This document shows, in pieces, positions 17,180 through 25,424 of a stretch of DNA of 64,000 bases. The stretch's first letter is position 1, and each line of letters opens with the position of its first letter. The notes under the pieces were generated by a model. The model saw only the letters and a program-made list of their open reading frames with translations, had not been told where the DNA came from and ran no database searches. The stretch lies in assembly GCA_964490845.1 (NCBI GenBank), contig CAZBED010000001.1, forward strand, positions 620,001-684,000, given 5' to 3'. The stretch comes from JADJSS01 sp964490845. Lineage in GTDB: Bacteria > Bacteroidota > Bacteroidia > Chitinophagales > JADIYW01. A program made the position numbers and the translations under genes.

Positions 17180-18115
17180 TCATTTTTCTATTGACTTTTT
17201 ATCAACAATTACAGTTTGATAGTTTGAAAACTTTTTTCTGATTTTTTTTTCAAAATAATAGTCCAGTTGTCCGATTTGCAGTCCGGCCCAGCCTACCTGA
17301 TTAATAAGGACGTCTTTTCCTGATTTATTTTTCTCCGCCACAGGGGCCTCCAGGAATGTATGTGTATGTCCTCCGATAATTACATCGATATTATCAGTTT
17401 GTTTCGCCAGTACGACATCACTGACTCTTGTATTGCCATAGCTGTATCCCAAATGCGACAAACAAATAATGAGATGACATTTTTTTTCGTATTTCAGAAT
17501 ATCCACCTGCTCCTGTACTGTTTTCACCGGATCCAGATACCGGGTGCCGGCGAATAATTTATCCGGAACAAGGCCGTCCAGTTCCACACCGCAGCCGGTA
17601 ATACCGATTTTTAGGCTTCTTTTTTTGATGACAATATGTTTATGCACCTTACCATCTACAGGTGTTCCTGAAAAATCATAATTGCAGTTTACAAACGGAA
17701 AAGCGGCTCTGCTGATTTGCTTTGCCAGTGTTTCAATTCCGCCGTCAAAATCGTGGTTGCCAATCGTTGCAGCATCATAACCCATTTGATTCATCAAATC
17801 AATTTCTAAATTGCCGTGAAAAAAATTAAAATAAGGCGTCCCCTGAAAGATATCACCGGCATCTAATACAAGCACATTCTCTTTTGTGTTCCGTATTTTT
17901 TGTATGATCACAGCCCTTCGAGCGGCGCCTCCCATACCGGGATACTTAGCATCATCATCCGGGAAGGGCTCAATATGGCTGTGTACGTCATTGGTATGCA
18001 GAATAGTCAGCTGTGCTTCCTGTTCTTTTGCAAACACAGACAACGGAGATACCACTGTACTTAATAAAGCACCGCCCGCCACACTCGTCTTTAAAAAATC
18101 GCGTCTATTTTGCAT
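17180..18115 (-). CDS. Tat-exported metallophosphoesterase (5'-nucleotidase N-terminal domain)
   Basis: The 311-residue protein carries a twin-arginine signal (NRRDFLKTSVAGGALLSTVV) and a calcineurin-like phosphoesterase domain. Metal-binding motifs are visible: HTNDVHSHIEP, DAGDIFQG, IGNHDFDGG and IGGHTHTF. These are the UshA/5'-nucleotidase N-terminal catalytic domain, but the C-terminal nucleotide-binding domain is absent. That domain is encoded by the gene immediately upstream, which overlaps this one by 11 bp. The two products probably form a functional nucleotidase in the periplasm. Confidence 0.9.
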   Translation of the reverse strand: MQNRRDFLKTSVAGGALLSTVVSPLSVFAKEQEAQLTILHTNDVHSHIEPFPDDDAKYPGMGGAARRAVIIQKIRNTKENVLVLDAGDIFQGTPYFNFFHGNLEIDLMNQMGYDAATIGNHDFDGGIETLAKQISRAAFPFVNCNYDFSGTPVDGKVHKHIVIKKRSLKIGITGCGVELDGLVPDKLFAGTRYLDPVKTVQEQVDILKYEKKCHLIICLSHLGYSYGNTRVSDVVLAKQTDNIDVIIGGHTHTFLEAPVAEKNKSGKDVLINQVGWAGLQIGQLDYYFEKKIRKKFSNYQTVIVDKKSIEK

Positions 18116-18857
18116 AACTAATCCTGTTTTCTAAATCAGCAGTAATCGTTTTGCCCGCCTTATTTTGAGCACTCCAGTATTCAATGATGGCATCCCGGAA
18201 CAAAATACCCGTTTGCTGCTGTGATATAGTCTTTAAGAACGTCATACCATCTCCTCCGTTAGCGACATAATCATTCAGTGCAATGGTATATTTTCGCTGT
18301 GTGTCCAAAGGTTTATTGGCCACATTAATATTAACTGCTTTATTGCCTGCAATCTGAAACGATATCCCTGATACCGGCCATCCTTTTTTCAGCGCCATGG
18401 AATCACAAAAATCTGACAGTTGTTGGCCGGTTACTATCTGAAGGACAATATAATTATCAAACGGCATAATAAAATAGGCATGCTCCATACGAAGTGTCCC
18501 TTTGCTTATTGCCGGAATTCGGATACCCCCATAATTCAGTATCGCCACATCCACTTTTATTCTGGTATATTGTTCCGCCTGTATTCTCAAAATATCCGCC
18601 AGGTGATTCCCCAGGGTTCCTTCCGGTTGTTTTTTGGTCAGTTCATTACTCAGCTCCGCCAATGGTACTTTCATAATCTTATCCAACGAATCTTTGTAAG
18701 GAGTATAATATCCCGTAACAACGGAATCTGAAGCAAGTGATCCGGATATTTTAAGTAAAGCGGATTGTTCCTGAACCGGGAAATAAGATTTACACGCCGT
18801 GAACAAAACAAGGCATGCCATCAGCAGCCGCAGCCTAAAATAAATGTTTGACGTCAT
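18105..18857 (-). CDS. 5'-nucleotidase C-terminal domain lipoprotein
   Basis: This is a 250-residue lipoprotein (lipobox LFTAC, C22) followed by a 5'-nucleotidase C-terminal domain. Typical stretches are VDVAILNYGGIR, MEHAYFIMPFDNYIV, and YTIALNDYVANGGDGM. The longest frame starts with TTG at 18866; the ATG at 18857 (MTSNIYFRLR) gives a proper signal with positive residues before the hydrophobic core. It precedes and overlaps the gene for the catalytic N-terminal domain. The domain order is therefore reversed relative to one-chain nucleotidases, so this is a true split and not a frameshift. Membrane anchoring may hold the substrate-specificity domain near the Tat-exported half. Confidence 0.88.
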   Translation of the reverse strand: MTSNIYFRLRLLMACLVLFTACKSYFPVQEQSALLKISGSLASDSVVTGYYTPYKDSLDKIMKVPLAELSNELTKKQPEGTLGNHLADILRIQAEQYTRIKVDVAILNYGGIRIPAISKGTLRMEHAYFIMPFDNYIVLQIVTGQQLSDFCDSMALKKGWPVSGISFQIAGNKAVNINVANKPLDTQRKYTIALNDYVANGGDGMTFLKTISQQQTGILFRDAIIEYWSAQNKAGKTITADLENRISYAK

Positions 18858-19377
18858 CTTTGACAAAATTAATCGCTATCTGAACCGGCACTTCCTTATC
18901 TGACTGCATGTAGTAACTGAGTATGGCTTTATGCAATTCGCTGGCATCCGCGTCGTCTGACATTTTAGAAGCGAACAGGTTAATAACCTTAATTGTTTCT
19001 TCTTTAGCGGTAGTCACCATCTGCCAGGCATCGTTGTTGATATACATCTGCTGTGACAAATTGTACTCATATTCCGCCCGAACATTTTTTATCAGTTCCA
19101 GCTGGTATTCCGCAACGAGCATATTCGGAACATATACCCTTTGCAACAGACTGAACGGATGAATGCGTTCCAGAAAGACAATTATCCTCTCGTATGCCTG
19201 CAAACGGATGGGCAGGGACACCTTGCGCTGCTCAAATAGCAGCGCTTTGTTTACTTCCAGTTTTCTTCGGTCGCTTTCATTTTCCAAAAATGTTTTAATT
19301 ACCATATATACGCCGCCCAGCATCACTACTGAGGGCAGAACATATTTCAGGATTTCGAGAAAATCTGCTGCGTTCAT
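18835..19377 (-). CDS. Conserved single-pass membrane protein of unknown function
   Basis: The 180-residue protein begins with a hydrophobic segment (residues about 10-28, LKYVLPSVVMLGGVYMVIK) followed by a long cytoplasmic helical region rich in charged residues. I do not recognise a functional domain; similar short proteins occur widely in Bacteroidota. It overlaps the start of the nucleotidase lipoprotein gene by 23 bp, so the three genes probably form one minus-strand operon. Its function in that context is unknown. Confidence 0.8.
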   Translation of the reverse strand: MNAADFLEILKYVLPSVVMLGGVYMVIKTFLENESDRRKLEVNKALLFEQRKVSLPIRLQAYERIIVFLERIHPFSLLQRVYVPNMLVAEYQLELIKNVRAEYEYNLSQQMYINNDAWQMVTTAKEETIKVINLFASKMSDDADASELHKAILSYYMQSDKEVPVQIAINFVKDDVKHLF

Positions 19378-19440
19378 ATAAAAGAAGGTATTTTAATTAA
19401 ACCCTAAAATTAGGCTATTTTTTGAGAAAAAAGCTATTTA

Positions 19441-19448
19441 TACCTTTG
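19441..19448 (+). promoter_or_regulatory. -7 element TACCTTTG upstream of the IscA-like gene
   Basis: It matches TAnnTTTG exactly, with a TTTG 16 bases upstream (19421-19424). A second box, TAACTTTG (19494-19501), lies only 22 bp before the ATG. Either could drive the gene. Confidence 0.4.
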
Positions 19449-19523
19449 TTCATTTTTTAACAGCAAATTTATGCAGGATATGTTTCATTGAACTAACTTT
19501 GCTGTTTCATTGTTATCGTTACC

Positions 19524-19874
19524 ATGACCGCCATTACAGAAAATAAGATACCGGTTTCTTTTACGCCAAATGCGTTAGCTGAGCTAAAGAATCTTTTTGT
19601 CAAAGGGAACTATGGCCCGGATTACGGACTGAGAGTTGGTGTGAAAGGCGGCGGTTGCGCCGGGTTCAGCTATATTCTGGACTTTGATACCGCCAAAGAG
19701 AATGACAACATTTTTGAGATAGATTCCATACCATTGTTCATAGACAAATCACAGGCTATTTATCTGTACGATTGTACCATAGATTTCAAAAGCGGACTGG
19801 ATAACAGAGGGTTTATTTTCGAGAATCCGAATGCTACCGAGACATGCGGATGCGGAACATCCTTCTCAGCGTAA
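19524..19874 (+). CDS. HesB/IscA-family iron-sulfur assembly protein
   Basis: The 116-residue A-type carrier has the invariant cysteines in GGGCAGFSY (near residue 49) and the C-terminal TCGCGTSFSA pair. A-type carriers receive a [4Fe-4S] cluster from the Suf or Isc scaffold and deliver it to apo-proteins. It stands alone between a divergent minus-strand operon and the HU gene, so it is probably a housekeeping carrier (ErpA/SufA-like). The exact subtype cannot be told from sequence alone. Confidence 0.93.
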   Translation: MTAITENKIPVSFTPNALAELKNLFVKGNYGPDYGLRVGVKGGGCAGFSYILDFDTAKENDNIFEIDSIPLFIDKSQAIYLYDCTIDFKSGLDNRGFIFENPNATETCGCGTSFSA

Positions 19875-19949
19875 GCACCAATAAAAACAAGCCTTCCCGT
19901 AAATAATTTTACACAGACCCCCATTTTTACTAACATTTTTCACGAATTG

Positions 19950-19980
19950 TTTGGATAATTGAATAAACGATTTAACTTTG
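19950..19980 (+). promoter_or_regulatory. Consensus Bacteroidota promoter of the HU gene
   Basis: TTTG (19950-19953), exactly 19 bases, then TAACTTTG (19973-19980) is a perfect match to TTTG-N19-TAnnTTTG. It lies 36 bp upstream of the HU ATG and supports the phylum assignment. Confidence 0.88.
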
Positions 19981-20016
19981 TGGCATAATGTTTTTTTAAC
20001 TTTTAAATAAGACAAT

Positions 20017-20295
20017 ATGAACAAAGGAGATTTAGTAAAAGTAATCGCTGACGCAGCAGGAGTAACCAATGCAACAGCAAACGACACGTTGAATGCCGTG
20101 TTAGACAGCATTCGCAAATCATTAAAAAAAGCGGACAAAGTAACGTTAATTGGCTTTGGTACTTTCAGCACAGCTAAAAGAGCTAAAAGACAAGGAAGAA
20201 ACCCGTCTACAGGTGCGAAAATCACTATCCCTGCTAAAACATTAGTAAAATTCAAAGCAGGTAAAGAGTTGACTGATGCGGTAAACAAAAAATAA
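20017..20295 (+). CDS. HU-family DNA-binding protein
   Basis: The 92-residue histone-like protein is full length: N-terminal helices (MNKGDLVKVIADAAGVTNA), a beta-arm with GFGTFSTAKRAKRQGRNPSTG, and the terminal helix. HU bends DNA and compacts the nucleoid. It has a consensus promoter, a leader of about 30 bases and a strong terminator, so it is a monocistronic, highly expressed gene. Confidence 0.97.
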   Translation: MNKGDLVKVIADAAGVTNATANDTLNAVLDSIRKSLKKADKVTLIGFGTFSTAKRAKRQGRNPSTGAKITIPAKTLVKFKAGKELTDAVNKK

Positions 20296-20315
20296 GATCA
20301 GACTACCTCCAAAAA

Positions 20316-20350
20316 ATAAAGCCTCAACATATGTTGAGGCTTTTTATTTT
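20316..20350. terminator. Bidirectional terminator between HU and pdxH
   Basis: The 20-base perfect palindrome GCCTCAACATATGTTGAGGC (20321-20340) is flanked by A-rich sequence on the left and T5-A-T4 on the right. It terminates HU on the plus strand and pdxH on the minus strand. Confidence 0.92.
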
Positions 20351-20990
20351 ACGGCGCCAGGCGTTCCATTTTCCATTTCCCTTTTGTCTCTTTGGTATAC
20401 TGAATCCTGTCATGCAGGCGGCTGACCCTGCCCTGCCAGAACTCAAATAAATCAGGCACTACAATATAACCACCCCAGGTATCCGGGAGCGGCACCACCT
20501 TCCCTTTGTATTTTTTTTCAAGTTCTTTATAGTTGGCTTCCAATAATTCCCTGTTTCCAATCACCTTGCTTTGCGGTGATGCAAGAGCGCCAATCTGGCT
20601 GCCTTTCGGCCTTGCATGGAAATAAGTATCCGCAGCCGCCCTGCTTACTTTCTTTACTTTGCCTTCAATACGAACCTGCCGTTCACCCCACCAGAACAGC
20701 AACGCCACTTTGTCATTGTGTTTCATCTGCTTTCCTTTTCTGCTTTCGTAATTGGTATAGAAAATAAATCCCTGCTTGCTGAAACTCTTCAGTAATACGA
20801 TACGGGCCGATGGCTGTCCGTCATCTCCTACAGTGGCCAGTGTCATCGCATTAGGTTCTATCACTTTTAAATGAATCGCGTGATGAAACCATTCATCAAA
20901 CTGATGAAAAGGATCTTTATGACAATTCTCTTCTAACAAAAAGGAGGCTTCATAGCTCTCGCGCATGTGGTGTAAATCTCTGTTCGGCAT
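20349..20990 (-). CDS. pdxH: Pyridoxamine 5'-phosphate oxidase
   Basis: The 213-residue flavoenzyme makes pyridoxal 5'-phosphate from PNP or PMP using FMN and oxygen. Family motifs are visible: ARIVLLKSF, FYTNYESRKGKQ, ALLFWWGERQVRIEG, the PKGSQIGALASPQS segment and the C-terminal WQGRVSRLHDRIQY with WKMERLAP. Length is standard. It converges with HU and shares its terminator. Confidence 0.96.
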   Translation of the reverse strand: MPNRDLHHMRESYEASFLLEENCHKDPFHQFDEWFHHAIHLKVIEPNAMTLATVGDDGQPSARIVLLKSFSKQGFIFYTNYESRKGKQMKHNDKVALLFWWGERQVRIEGKVKKVSRAAADTYFHARPKGSQIGALASPQSKVIGNRELLEANYKELEKKYKGKVVPLPDTWGGYIVVPDLFEFWQGRVSRLHDRIQYTKETKGKWKMERLAP

Positions 20991-21042
20991 AACTGAAAAT
21001 TAATCATTATATTTAACTTACAAAAATGCAATTTTGTTTTTT

Positions 21043-21714
21043 ATGAAAAACCGGACGACTACGTACCTGCTTCCCCTTTCCATTCTGACCAATTTATTCC
21101 CGTTGTACGGTGTCATCATGTACGATTGGACAATTTTTTCAGTAGTTTACATTTACTGGATAGAATTATTAATTATCAGTACGTTTCAGCTCTTTAAGAT
21201 TTTGCTGGCCCAGGGCGACGCCGACTCAGATTTTATGAAGCGAGTTGCTTTGGCTTTCAAGTTTTTTGCATTCAGGACCGGCATTTTCTTTTTCTATCTG
21301 CTGTTTATCGTCGTATTTCTGGGATTTATGGTAGGGACAAAAAATAAGGAAGCTGGGTTGGATGTTATTCGGGTTATGACTTTTCAGGAAGCGTTTTTCA
21401 AAACAGCCATGTTGAGCTTTGTGGTGTATAACCTGGTGGAATTTATAGTAAAATATTTGGCAACGGGTAAATACAAATACGCTAAACCTGACGACTATTA
21501 CAGCCTATTCGATGGACGTATTATAGTAGTACATGTTGTGGTGGTGCTGGGTACTTTTCTTTATCAGCTGGTTCTGGATAAACTGAATGCCGACTACAAA
21601 ACCGCCATGATTGCCTGTGTATCGCTGTTTATTGTAGTCAAGCTGATTGCGGATACCGTAAAGCATTCCATTAGTTCAGACGATACACCGGAAGACACAG
21701 CAAAATATATATAA
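21043..21714 (+). CDS. Polytopic membrane protein of unknown function
   Basis: The open frame begins with TTG at 21034, but the ATG at 21043 (MKNRTTTYLLPLS) is the natural start and gives 223 residues. About five or six hydrophobic helices are visible, with conserved-looking YWIELLIIS and PDDYYSLFDGRIIVVHVVV. It may belong to the DUF6498 group of bacterial membrane proteins; I am not certain. No neighbour suggests a function: it stands between pdxH and the convergent arsenic operon, whose last stop is 2 bp away. Confidence 0.75.
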   Translation: MKNRTTTYLLPLSILTNLFPLYGVIMYDWTIFSVVYIYWIELLIISTFQLFKILLAQGDADSDFMKRVALAFKFFAFRTGIFFFYLLFIVVFLGFMVGTKNKEAGLDVIRVMTFQEAFFKTAMLSFVVYNLVEFIVKYLATGKYKYAKPDDYYSLFDGRIIVVHVVVVLGTFLYQLVLDKLNADYKTAMIACVSLFIVVKLIADTVKHSISSDDTPEDTAKYI

Positions 21715-21715
21715 A

Positions 21716-22138
21716 CTAGATTATATTTTCTGCGACAAACTTTCTGCAATACTCCTTTATCTCCTCTCGTACTTTTCGGAATGCAGCAGCCACTTCTTGT
21801 TCCGTACCAGTTACTTTGGATGGATCCTGAAAATTATGATGCAGCATTACTGCTTTAGTCGGGAAATAAGGACATACTTCCTTTGCGTGGTCACAAACGG
21901 TAATTACAAAATCAAATTCGACATCTTTATATTCCAGTACATTGTTGGATGTATGATGTGCAATATCAATGCCGTCTTCTTTCATGAAATAAACCGCTCT
22001 GGGATTCACCCCGTGCGTTTCCACACCGGCGCTGTAAACATTTGCCTTGTCTTTGGCAAAAAATTCCAGATAGCCTTGTGCCATCTGGCTGCGGCAGCTG
22101 TTGCCGGTACAGAGTACCAATATGTTTAACTTACGCAC
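21716..22138 (-). CDS. arsC: Arsenate reductase, thioredoxin-coupled (LMW-phosphatase type)
   Basis: The 140-residue protein has the low-molecular-weight tyrosine phosphatase loop C10-TGNSC-R16 and the redox cysteines C82 and C89, exactly the triple used by Staphylococcus-type ArsC to reduce arsenate to arsenite with thioredoxin. The start codon is GTG, overlapping the end of acr3 by 8 bp, so translation is coupled. It is the last gene of the ars operon. Confidence 0.95.
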   Translation of the reverse strand: MRKLNILVLCTGNSCRSQMAQGYLEFFAKDKANVYSAGVETHGVNPRAVYFMKEDGIDIAHHTSNNVLEYKDVEFDFVITVCDHAKEVCPYFPTKAVMLHHNFQDPSKVTGTEQEVAAAFRKVREEIKEYCRKFVAENII

Positions 22139-23174
22139 GTTTGAATTTGTTTATTTGAGTTAATGCAAAATTGACCAGAGAAATCAGTACAGGCACTTCA
22201 ATCAGCGGGCCAATAACAGCGGCAAAGGCTGCACCGGAATGGATACCAAATACGGCAATGGCAACCGCAATACCTAATTCAAAATTATTACTTCCTGCCG
22301 TGAATGCCAGTGTCGTTGTTTCCTTGTAGCTGCCTCCGGCATATTTTACAATAATGAAGGTGGAGAAGAACATTAACAGAAAGAACAGCAACAGCGGAAT
22401 CGAAATCAGCAATACATCTCTTGGAATCTGAATGATTAGCTGTCCCTTTAAACTAAACATCAATACGATGGTCAGCAATAATGCAACCAGTGTGATGGGG
22501 CTGATTGCCGGAATGAATCTTGTAGTGTACCACTCTTCACCTTTCATGCGCACGAGCACAAACCGCGTTATCATACCCGAGAAAAACGGTATACCGAGAT
22601 AGATGAGTACACTTTTGGTAATCTGCAACATACTGACGTGTACCTGATACCCTTTAACCCCAAATACCGGAGGTAAAAGGGTAATAAAAAACCAGGCGTA
22701 GATACTGTAAAATAAAATCTGCAGGATGCTGTTAAATGCGACCAGCCCGGCGGCCAGTTCGTTGTCGCCTTTGGCTAAATCATTCCAGACCAGTACCATG
22801 GCGATGCAGGGCGCCAGGGCAATCAGCATCAGTCCTGTCATATATTCCGGATAATTAGAAAGAAACGTAACAGAAAGCACAAACATCAGGGACGGCCCAA
22901 CCAGCCAGCTTTGAAACAAGCCGATTAAAAGAATCTTAGGATGTTTGAATATCTTCCCCAAGGTTTCATATTTCACTTTTGCCAGCGGCGGAAACATCAT
23001 TAATATAAGCCCGATTGCCAATGGGATATTCGTTGTGCCTGTAGAATACAAATTTATTCTTTCCGGAACAGCGGGGAAGAAATAGCCTATTGATACACCT
23101 GTCAGCATGGCTAAGAAAATCCATAGAGTCAGGTATCTGTCTTTGTTACTTAGTTTTTGAACGGACATATTCAT
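22131..23174 (-). CDS. ACR3-family arsenite efflux transporter
   Basis: The 347-residue transporter has about ten membrane helices and the ACR3 signature ALAPCIAMVLVWNDLAKGD, whose cysteine is required for arsenite export. It also carries AGSNNFELGIAVAIAVFGIHSG near the C-terminus, typical of ACR3. It exports arsenite made by ArsC. It is flanked by the arsI-like gene (20 bp upstream) and arsC (8 bp overlap). Confidence 0.95.
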   Translation of the reverse strand: MNMSVQKLSNKDRYLTLWIFLAMLTGVSIGYFFPAVPERINLYSTGTTNIPLAIGLILMMFPPLAKVKYETLGKIFKHPKILLIGLFQSWLVGPSLMFVLSVTFLSNYPEYMTGLMLIALAPCIAMVLVWNDLAKGDNELAAGLVAFNSILQILFYSIYAWFFITLLPPVFGVKGYQVHVSMLQITKSVLIYLGIPFFSGMITRFVLVRMKGEEWYTTRFIPAISPITLVALLLTIVLMFSLKGQLIIQIPRDVLLISIPLLLFFLLMFFSTFIIVKYAGGSYKETTTLAFTAGSNNFELGIAVAIAVFGIHSGAAFAAVIGPLIEVPVLISLVNFALTQINKFKRA

Positions 23175-23194
23175 ATCAGTTTTTTATCAGTTAA

Positions 23195-23713
23195 TCAGCA
23201 GCAACCACTTCCCGGTGAACAAGAAGTATTTAATAATGCAGCCGGTTCTATTTTCTGCTGAACCAATGTATGGTCCGCCGGCATGCAGCAGGCATCCGCA
23301 TTAAGGGTGGAATAATGCGGATCGTTGAACTCCGCATCCTCATGAAAATAATACACTTCCCATTGTACACCGTCCGGATCGTTCACCCAGAATTTATCCT
23401 GCTTTGCATAACAGCAATTGGTGCCGGTTTCTTCCCTCTGTACGAGTTGCCTGCGGCGAGCGGCTTCCTGTTTTAAATTTAATTCATCCAGTGTTTCCAC
23501 CTGAAATCCCAGGTGACCGAAATGCGGCTGTACAAAATCCTTGTTTTCGACAAAAGAAATAATCAGGGAAGGCTTTTCCAGAATATATTTGGCATAATTA
23601 GGTTTAACCTTTACCGGTTCTGTTTCAAAAAACTGATTGTAGAAATCTACCGTCTTTGCGATATCAGACACGTACAGAGAAACGTGCATGCGCGGAAATA
23701 GTGATGTGCTCAT
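23195..23713 (-). CDS. ArsI/CadI-family vicinal-oxygen-chelate metalloenzyme
   Basis: The 172-residue protein has a glyoxalase/VOC fold. Probable Fe(II) ligands are H10, H67 and E119, spaced as in ArsI, and the vicinal cysteine pair C100-C101 (GTNCCYAKQDKFWV) is the thiol site that binds trivalent organoarsenicals. ArsI enzymes break the carbon-arsenic bond of methyl- or aryl-As(III). The tail ends in a cysteine cluster (TSCSPGSGCC) that could bind metalloid. It lies 18 bp after arsR. CadI annotation is a common alternative, but the operon is an arsenic one. Confidence 0.85.
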   Translation of the reverse strand: MSTSLFPRMHVSLYVSDIAKTVDFYNQFFETEPVKVKPNYAKYILEKPSLIISFVENKDFVQPHFGHLGFQVETLDELNLKQEAARRRQLVQREETGTNCCYAKQDKFWVNDPDGVQWEVYYFHEDAEFNDPHYSTLNADACCMPADHTLVQQKIEPAALLNTSCSPGSGCC

Positions 23714-23731
23714 TTTTTTTAATTTATAGGG

Positions 23732-24064
23732 TTAACAACATTGATTCAATTTATTATCATTGACTTTCTGAAAAAACTTAGAAAACAGTTTGACCATTTT
23801 CCCGTATGTTTTCCAGTTGATGCAATAACATACGGTTACGCCTTCAATCTCTCCCTTAATAAGGTCATTGCTCTTTAATTCCTGAAGATGTTGGGAGACT
23901 GTTGTACGGCTCAAAGGCAATTCATTGGAAATATCTCCGGATATGCACTTATTTTCTTTCGCCAGATATTCCAGAATAGCCACCCTGGCAGGATGCGCCA
24001 TCAGCTTTGCATATCGTGCCAGTTCCTGTTGGTCGACACTGAAATTTTCTATTTTAGCATACAT
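23732..24064 (-). CDS. arsR: ArsR-family metalloid-responsive repressor
   Basis: This is a winged-helix ArsR/SmtB repressor with recognition region LPLSRTTVSQHLQELKSNDLI. The longest frame starts at 24106, but that start would place the coding region over a clear operator and promoter; the ATG at 24064 (MYAKIENFSV) gives 110 residues and is chosen. Candidate As(III) ligands are C40, C79, C81 and the terminal C109-C110. It should repress the ars operon until arsenite binds. It is the first gene of arsR-arsI-acr3-arsC. Confidence 0.92.
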   Translation of the reverse strand: MYAKIENFSVDQQELARYAKLMAHPARVAILEYLAKENKCISGDISNELPLSRTTVSQHLQELKSNDLIKGEIEGVTVCYCINWKTYGKMVKLFSKFFQKVNDNKLNQCC

Positions 24065-24083
24065 AAAACATGATTTAATAATT

Positions 24084-24102
24084 CGTATGTCGTAAACATA
24101 CG
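24084..24102. promoter_or_regulatory. ArsR operator CGTATGT-N5-ACATACG
   Basis: This perfect 7-bp dyad with a 5-base spacer lies 20 bp before the arsR ATG and over the predicted transcription start. Dyads of this size at this position are typical ArsR/SmtB operators. Confidence 0.75.
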
Positions 24103-24103
24103 T

Positions 24104-24134
24104 CAAATATAAAACAGAAAAACCGAATTGTCAA
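24104..24134 (-). promoter_or_regulatory. Promoter of the ars operon
   Basis: On the minus strand TTGAC (24134-24130), 18 bases, then TATATTTG (24111-24104) gives a good -33/-7 pair for Bacteroidota. The -7 box touches the ArsR operator, so bound repressor would block initiation. Confidence 0.7.
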
Positions 24135-24149
24135 GTTTATACTGAAAAT

Positions 24150-25424
24150 TTATCGCAATGTCATGCGGCGCTCACTATCCAGCTTAAGCGCAGTAGCTAT
24201 CATAAAGGTGAAAGAAAGCAGAGATGAACCACCATAGCTCAGTAATGGCAGTGGTATACCAATAACAGGCAGCAATCCGATAGTCATACCGATATTAATG
24301 ACGACGTGTGTAAAGATGATGGCGACTACCGAATAAATATATACCCTTCCGTACGGGCTCCTCTGTCGTTCGGCCAGCAGCAGAAGCCTCAATAACAGCG
24401 TAATGTAAACTAAAATTAAAACCAGAGCCCCAACGAAACCCCATTCTTCACCAATCGCGGAAAAGATGAAATCTGTACTGGTTTCCGGAACGTAATTATA
24501 GCGGGTTTGTGTTCCCTGTAGGTATCCTTTCCCGATTATTCCGCCGGAACCGATGGCGATTTTAGATTGGTTCAGATTATAGGCAATGCCGCGTTTCGCT
24601 TCTTTGGAAAGTTCTTTTCCTAGAATTACATTAATCCGGTCACGCTGGTGTTTCTGCAATACATTATTAAAGACATAACTGACGGAAAACGTGTAAATAC
24701 ACGTACCAATCATTATTACCGTTAAAATCTTTGCCATGAATTTATTCATCCAGTTCCAGTATATAAGGAAACTAAAAACTACAACGGTGATACCTATGAT
24801 AATGTATTGATTGATAATTAATGACAAAACCGAAACCGCAATCACAAATAACCCGAGATATACAACCAGGTCAGATAAGCCTTCTCTGTTTAAGACGAAG
24901 ACGAAGGCTGCAAAGACAAGACAAGAACCTGCATCTCCCTGCGCTGCCACTAACAATAAGGGAATCCCGATAATAGTATAGGTAATCAGGTGTTCCCGCC
25001 GGGTAATAAAACGCATATTGGGAGTATCAAAATATTTGGCTAAGGCCATCGCAGTTCCGAATTTGGCAAACTCGGACGGCTGTAACTTAAAAGCTCCCAG
25101 ATTAATCCAGTTTTGCTGCCCTTTGGTCGTTTGTCCAACCACTAATACCAGAAAGAGGAGAAACAAAACCATCCCATACATCGGATAGGATATGAGTTGC
25201 AAAATCCTCCTGTCGAATCCCAGAATAGAGAAGAACATTAACCCTGAAATCAGTGCCCACACGAACTGTTTGATATAGCTGTGTTTAAAACTGAAAAATG
25301 CAGAGGTGAAGCTGCCGTTATATTCTGTTGCAAATATGGACAGGATACCCAATATCACCAGAAACAGATAACACAGCAACACGGTACTGTCAATCGGATC
25401 GTATGCTCTTTTATTATTCACCAT
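24150..25424 (-). CDS. rodA: Rod-shape-determining peptidoglycan polymerase RodA
   Basis: The 424-residue SEDS-family membrane protein has about ten helices and family signatures: LQPSEFAKFGTAMALAKYF, GSGGIIGKGYLQGTQ, VPETSTDFIFSAIGEEWGF and GIPLPLLSYGGSSLL. RodA polymerises glycan strands for side-wall growth with its partner PBP2. Its ATG overlaps the PBP2 stop (TAATG), so expression is coupled. It is the last gene of the mre operon. Confidence 0.95.
   Translation of the reverse strand: MVNNKRAYDPIDSTVLLCYLFLVILGILSIFATEYNGSFTSAFFSFKHSYIKQFVWALISGLMFFSILGFDRRILQLISYPMYGMVLFLLFLVLVVGQTTKGQQNWINLGAFKLQPSEFAKFGTAMALAKYFDTPNMRFITRREHLITYTIIGIPLLLVAAQGDAGSCLVFAAFVFVLNREGLSDLVVYLGLFVIAVSVLSLIINQYIIIGITVVVFSFLIYWNWMNKFMAKILTVIMIGTCIYTFSVSYVFNNVLQKHQRDRINVILGKELSKEAKRGIAYNLNQSKIAIGSGGIIGKGYLQGTQTRYNYVPETSTDFIFSAIGEEWGFVGALVLILVYITLLLRLLLLAERQRSPYGRVYIYSVVAIIFTHVVINIGMTIGLLPVIGIPLPLLSYGGSSLLSFTFMIATALKLDSERRMTLR

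Noticed and set aside
17180..18857. Reading the 5'-nucleotidase pair as one frameshifted gene
   Set aside because: The C-terminal domain gene comes first and each half has its own export signal, so a simple frameshift cannot explain it.
20321..20340. The palindrome after HU as a regulatory operator
   Set aside because: A and T runs on both sides and its position between convergent genes make it a terminator.
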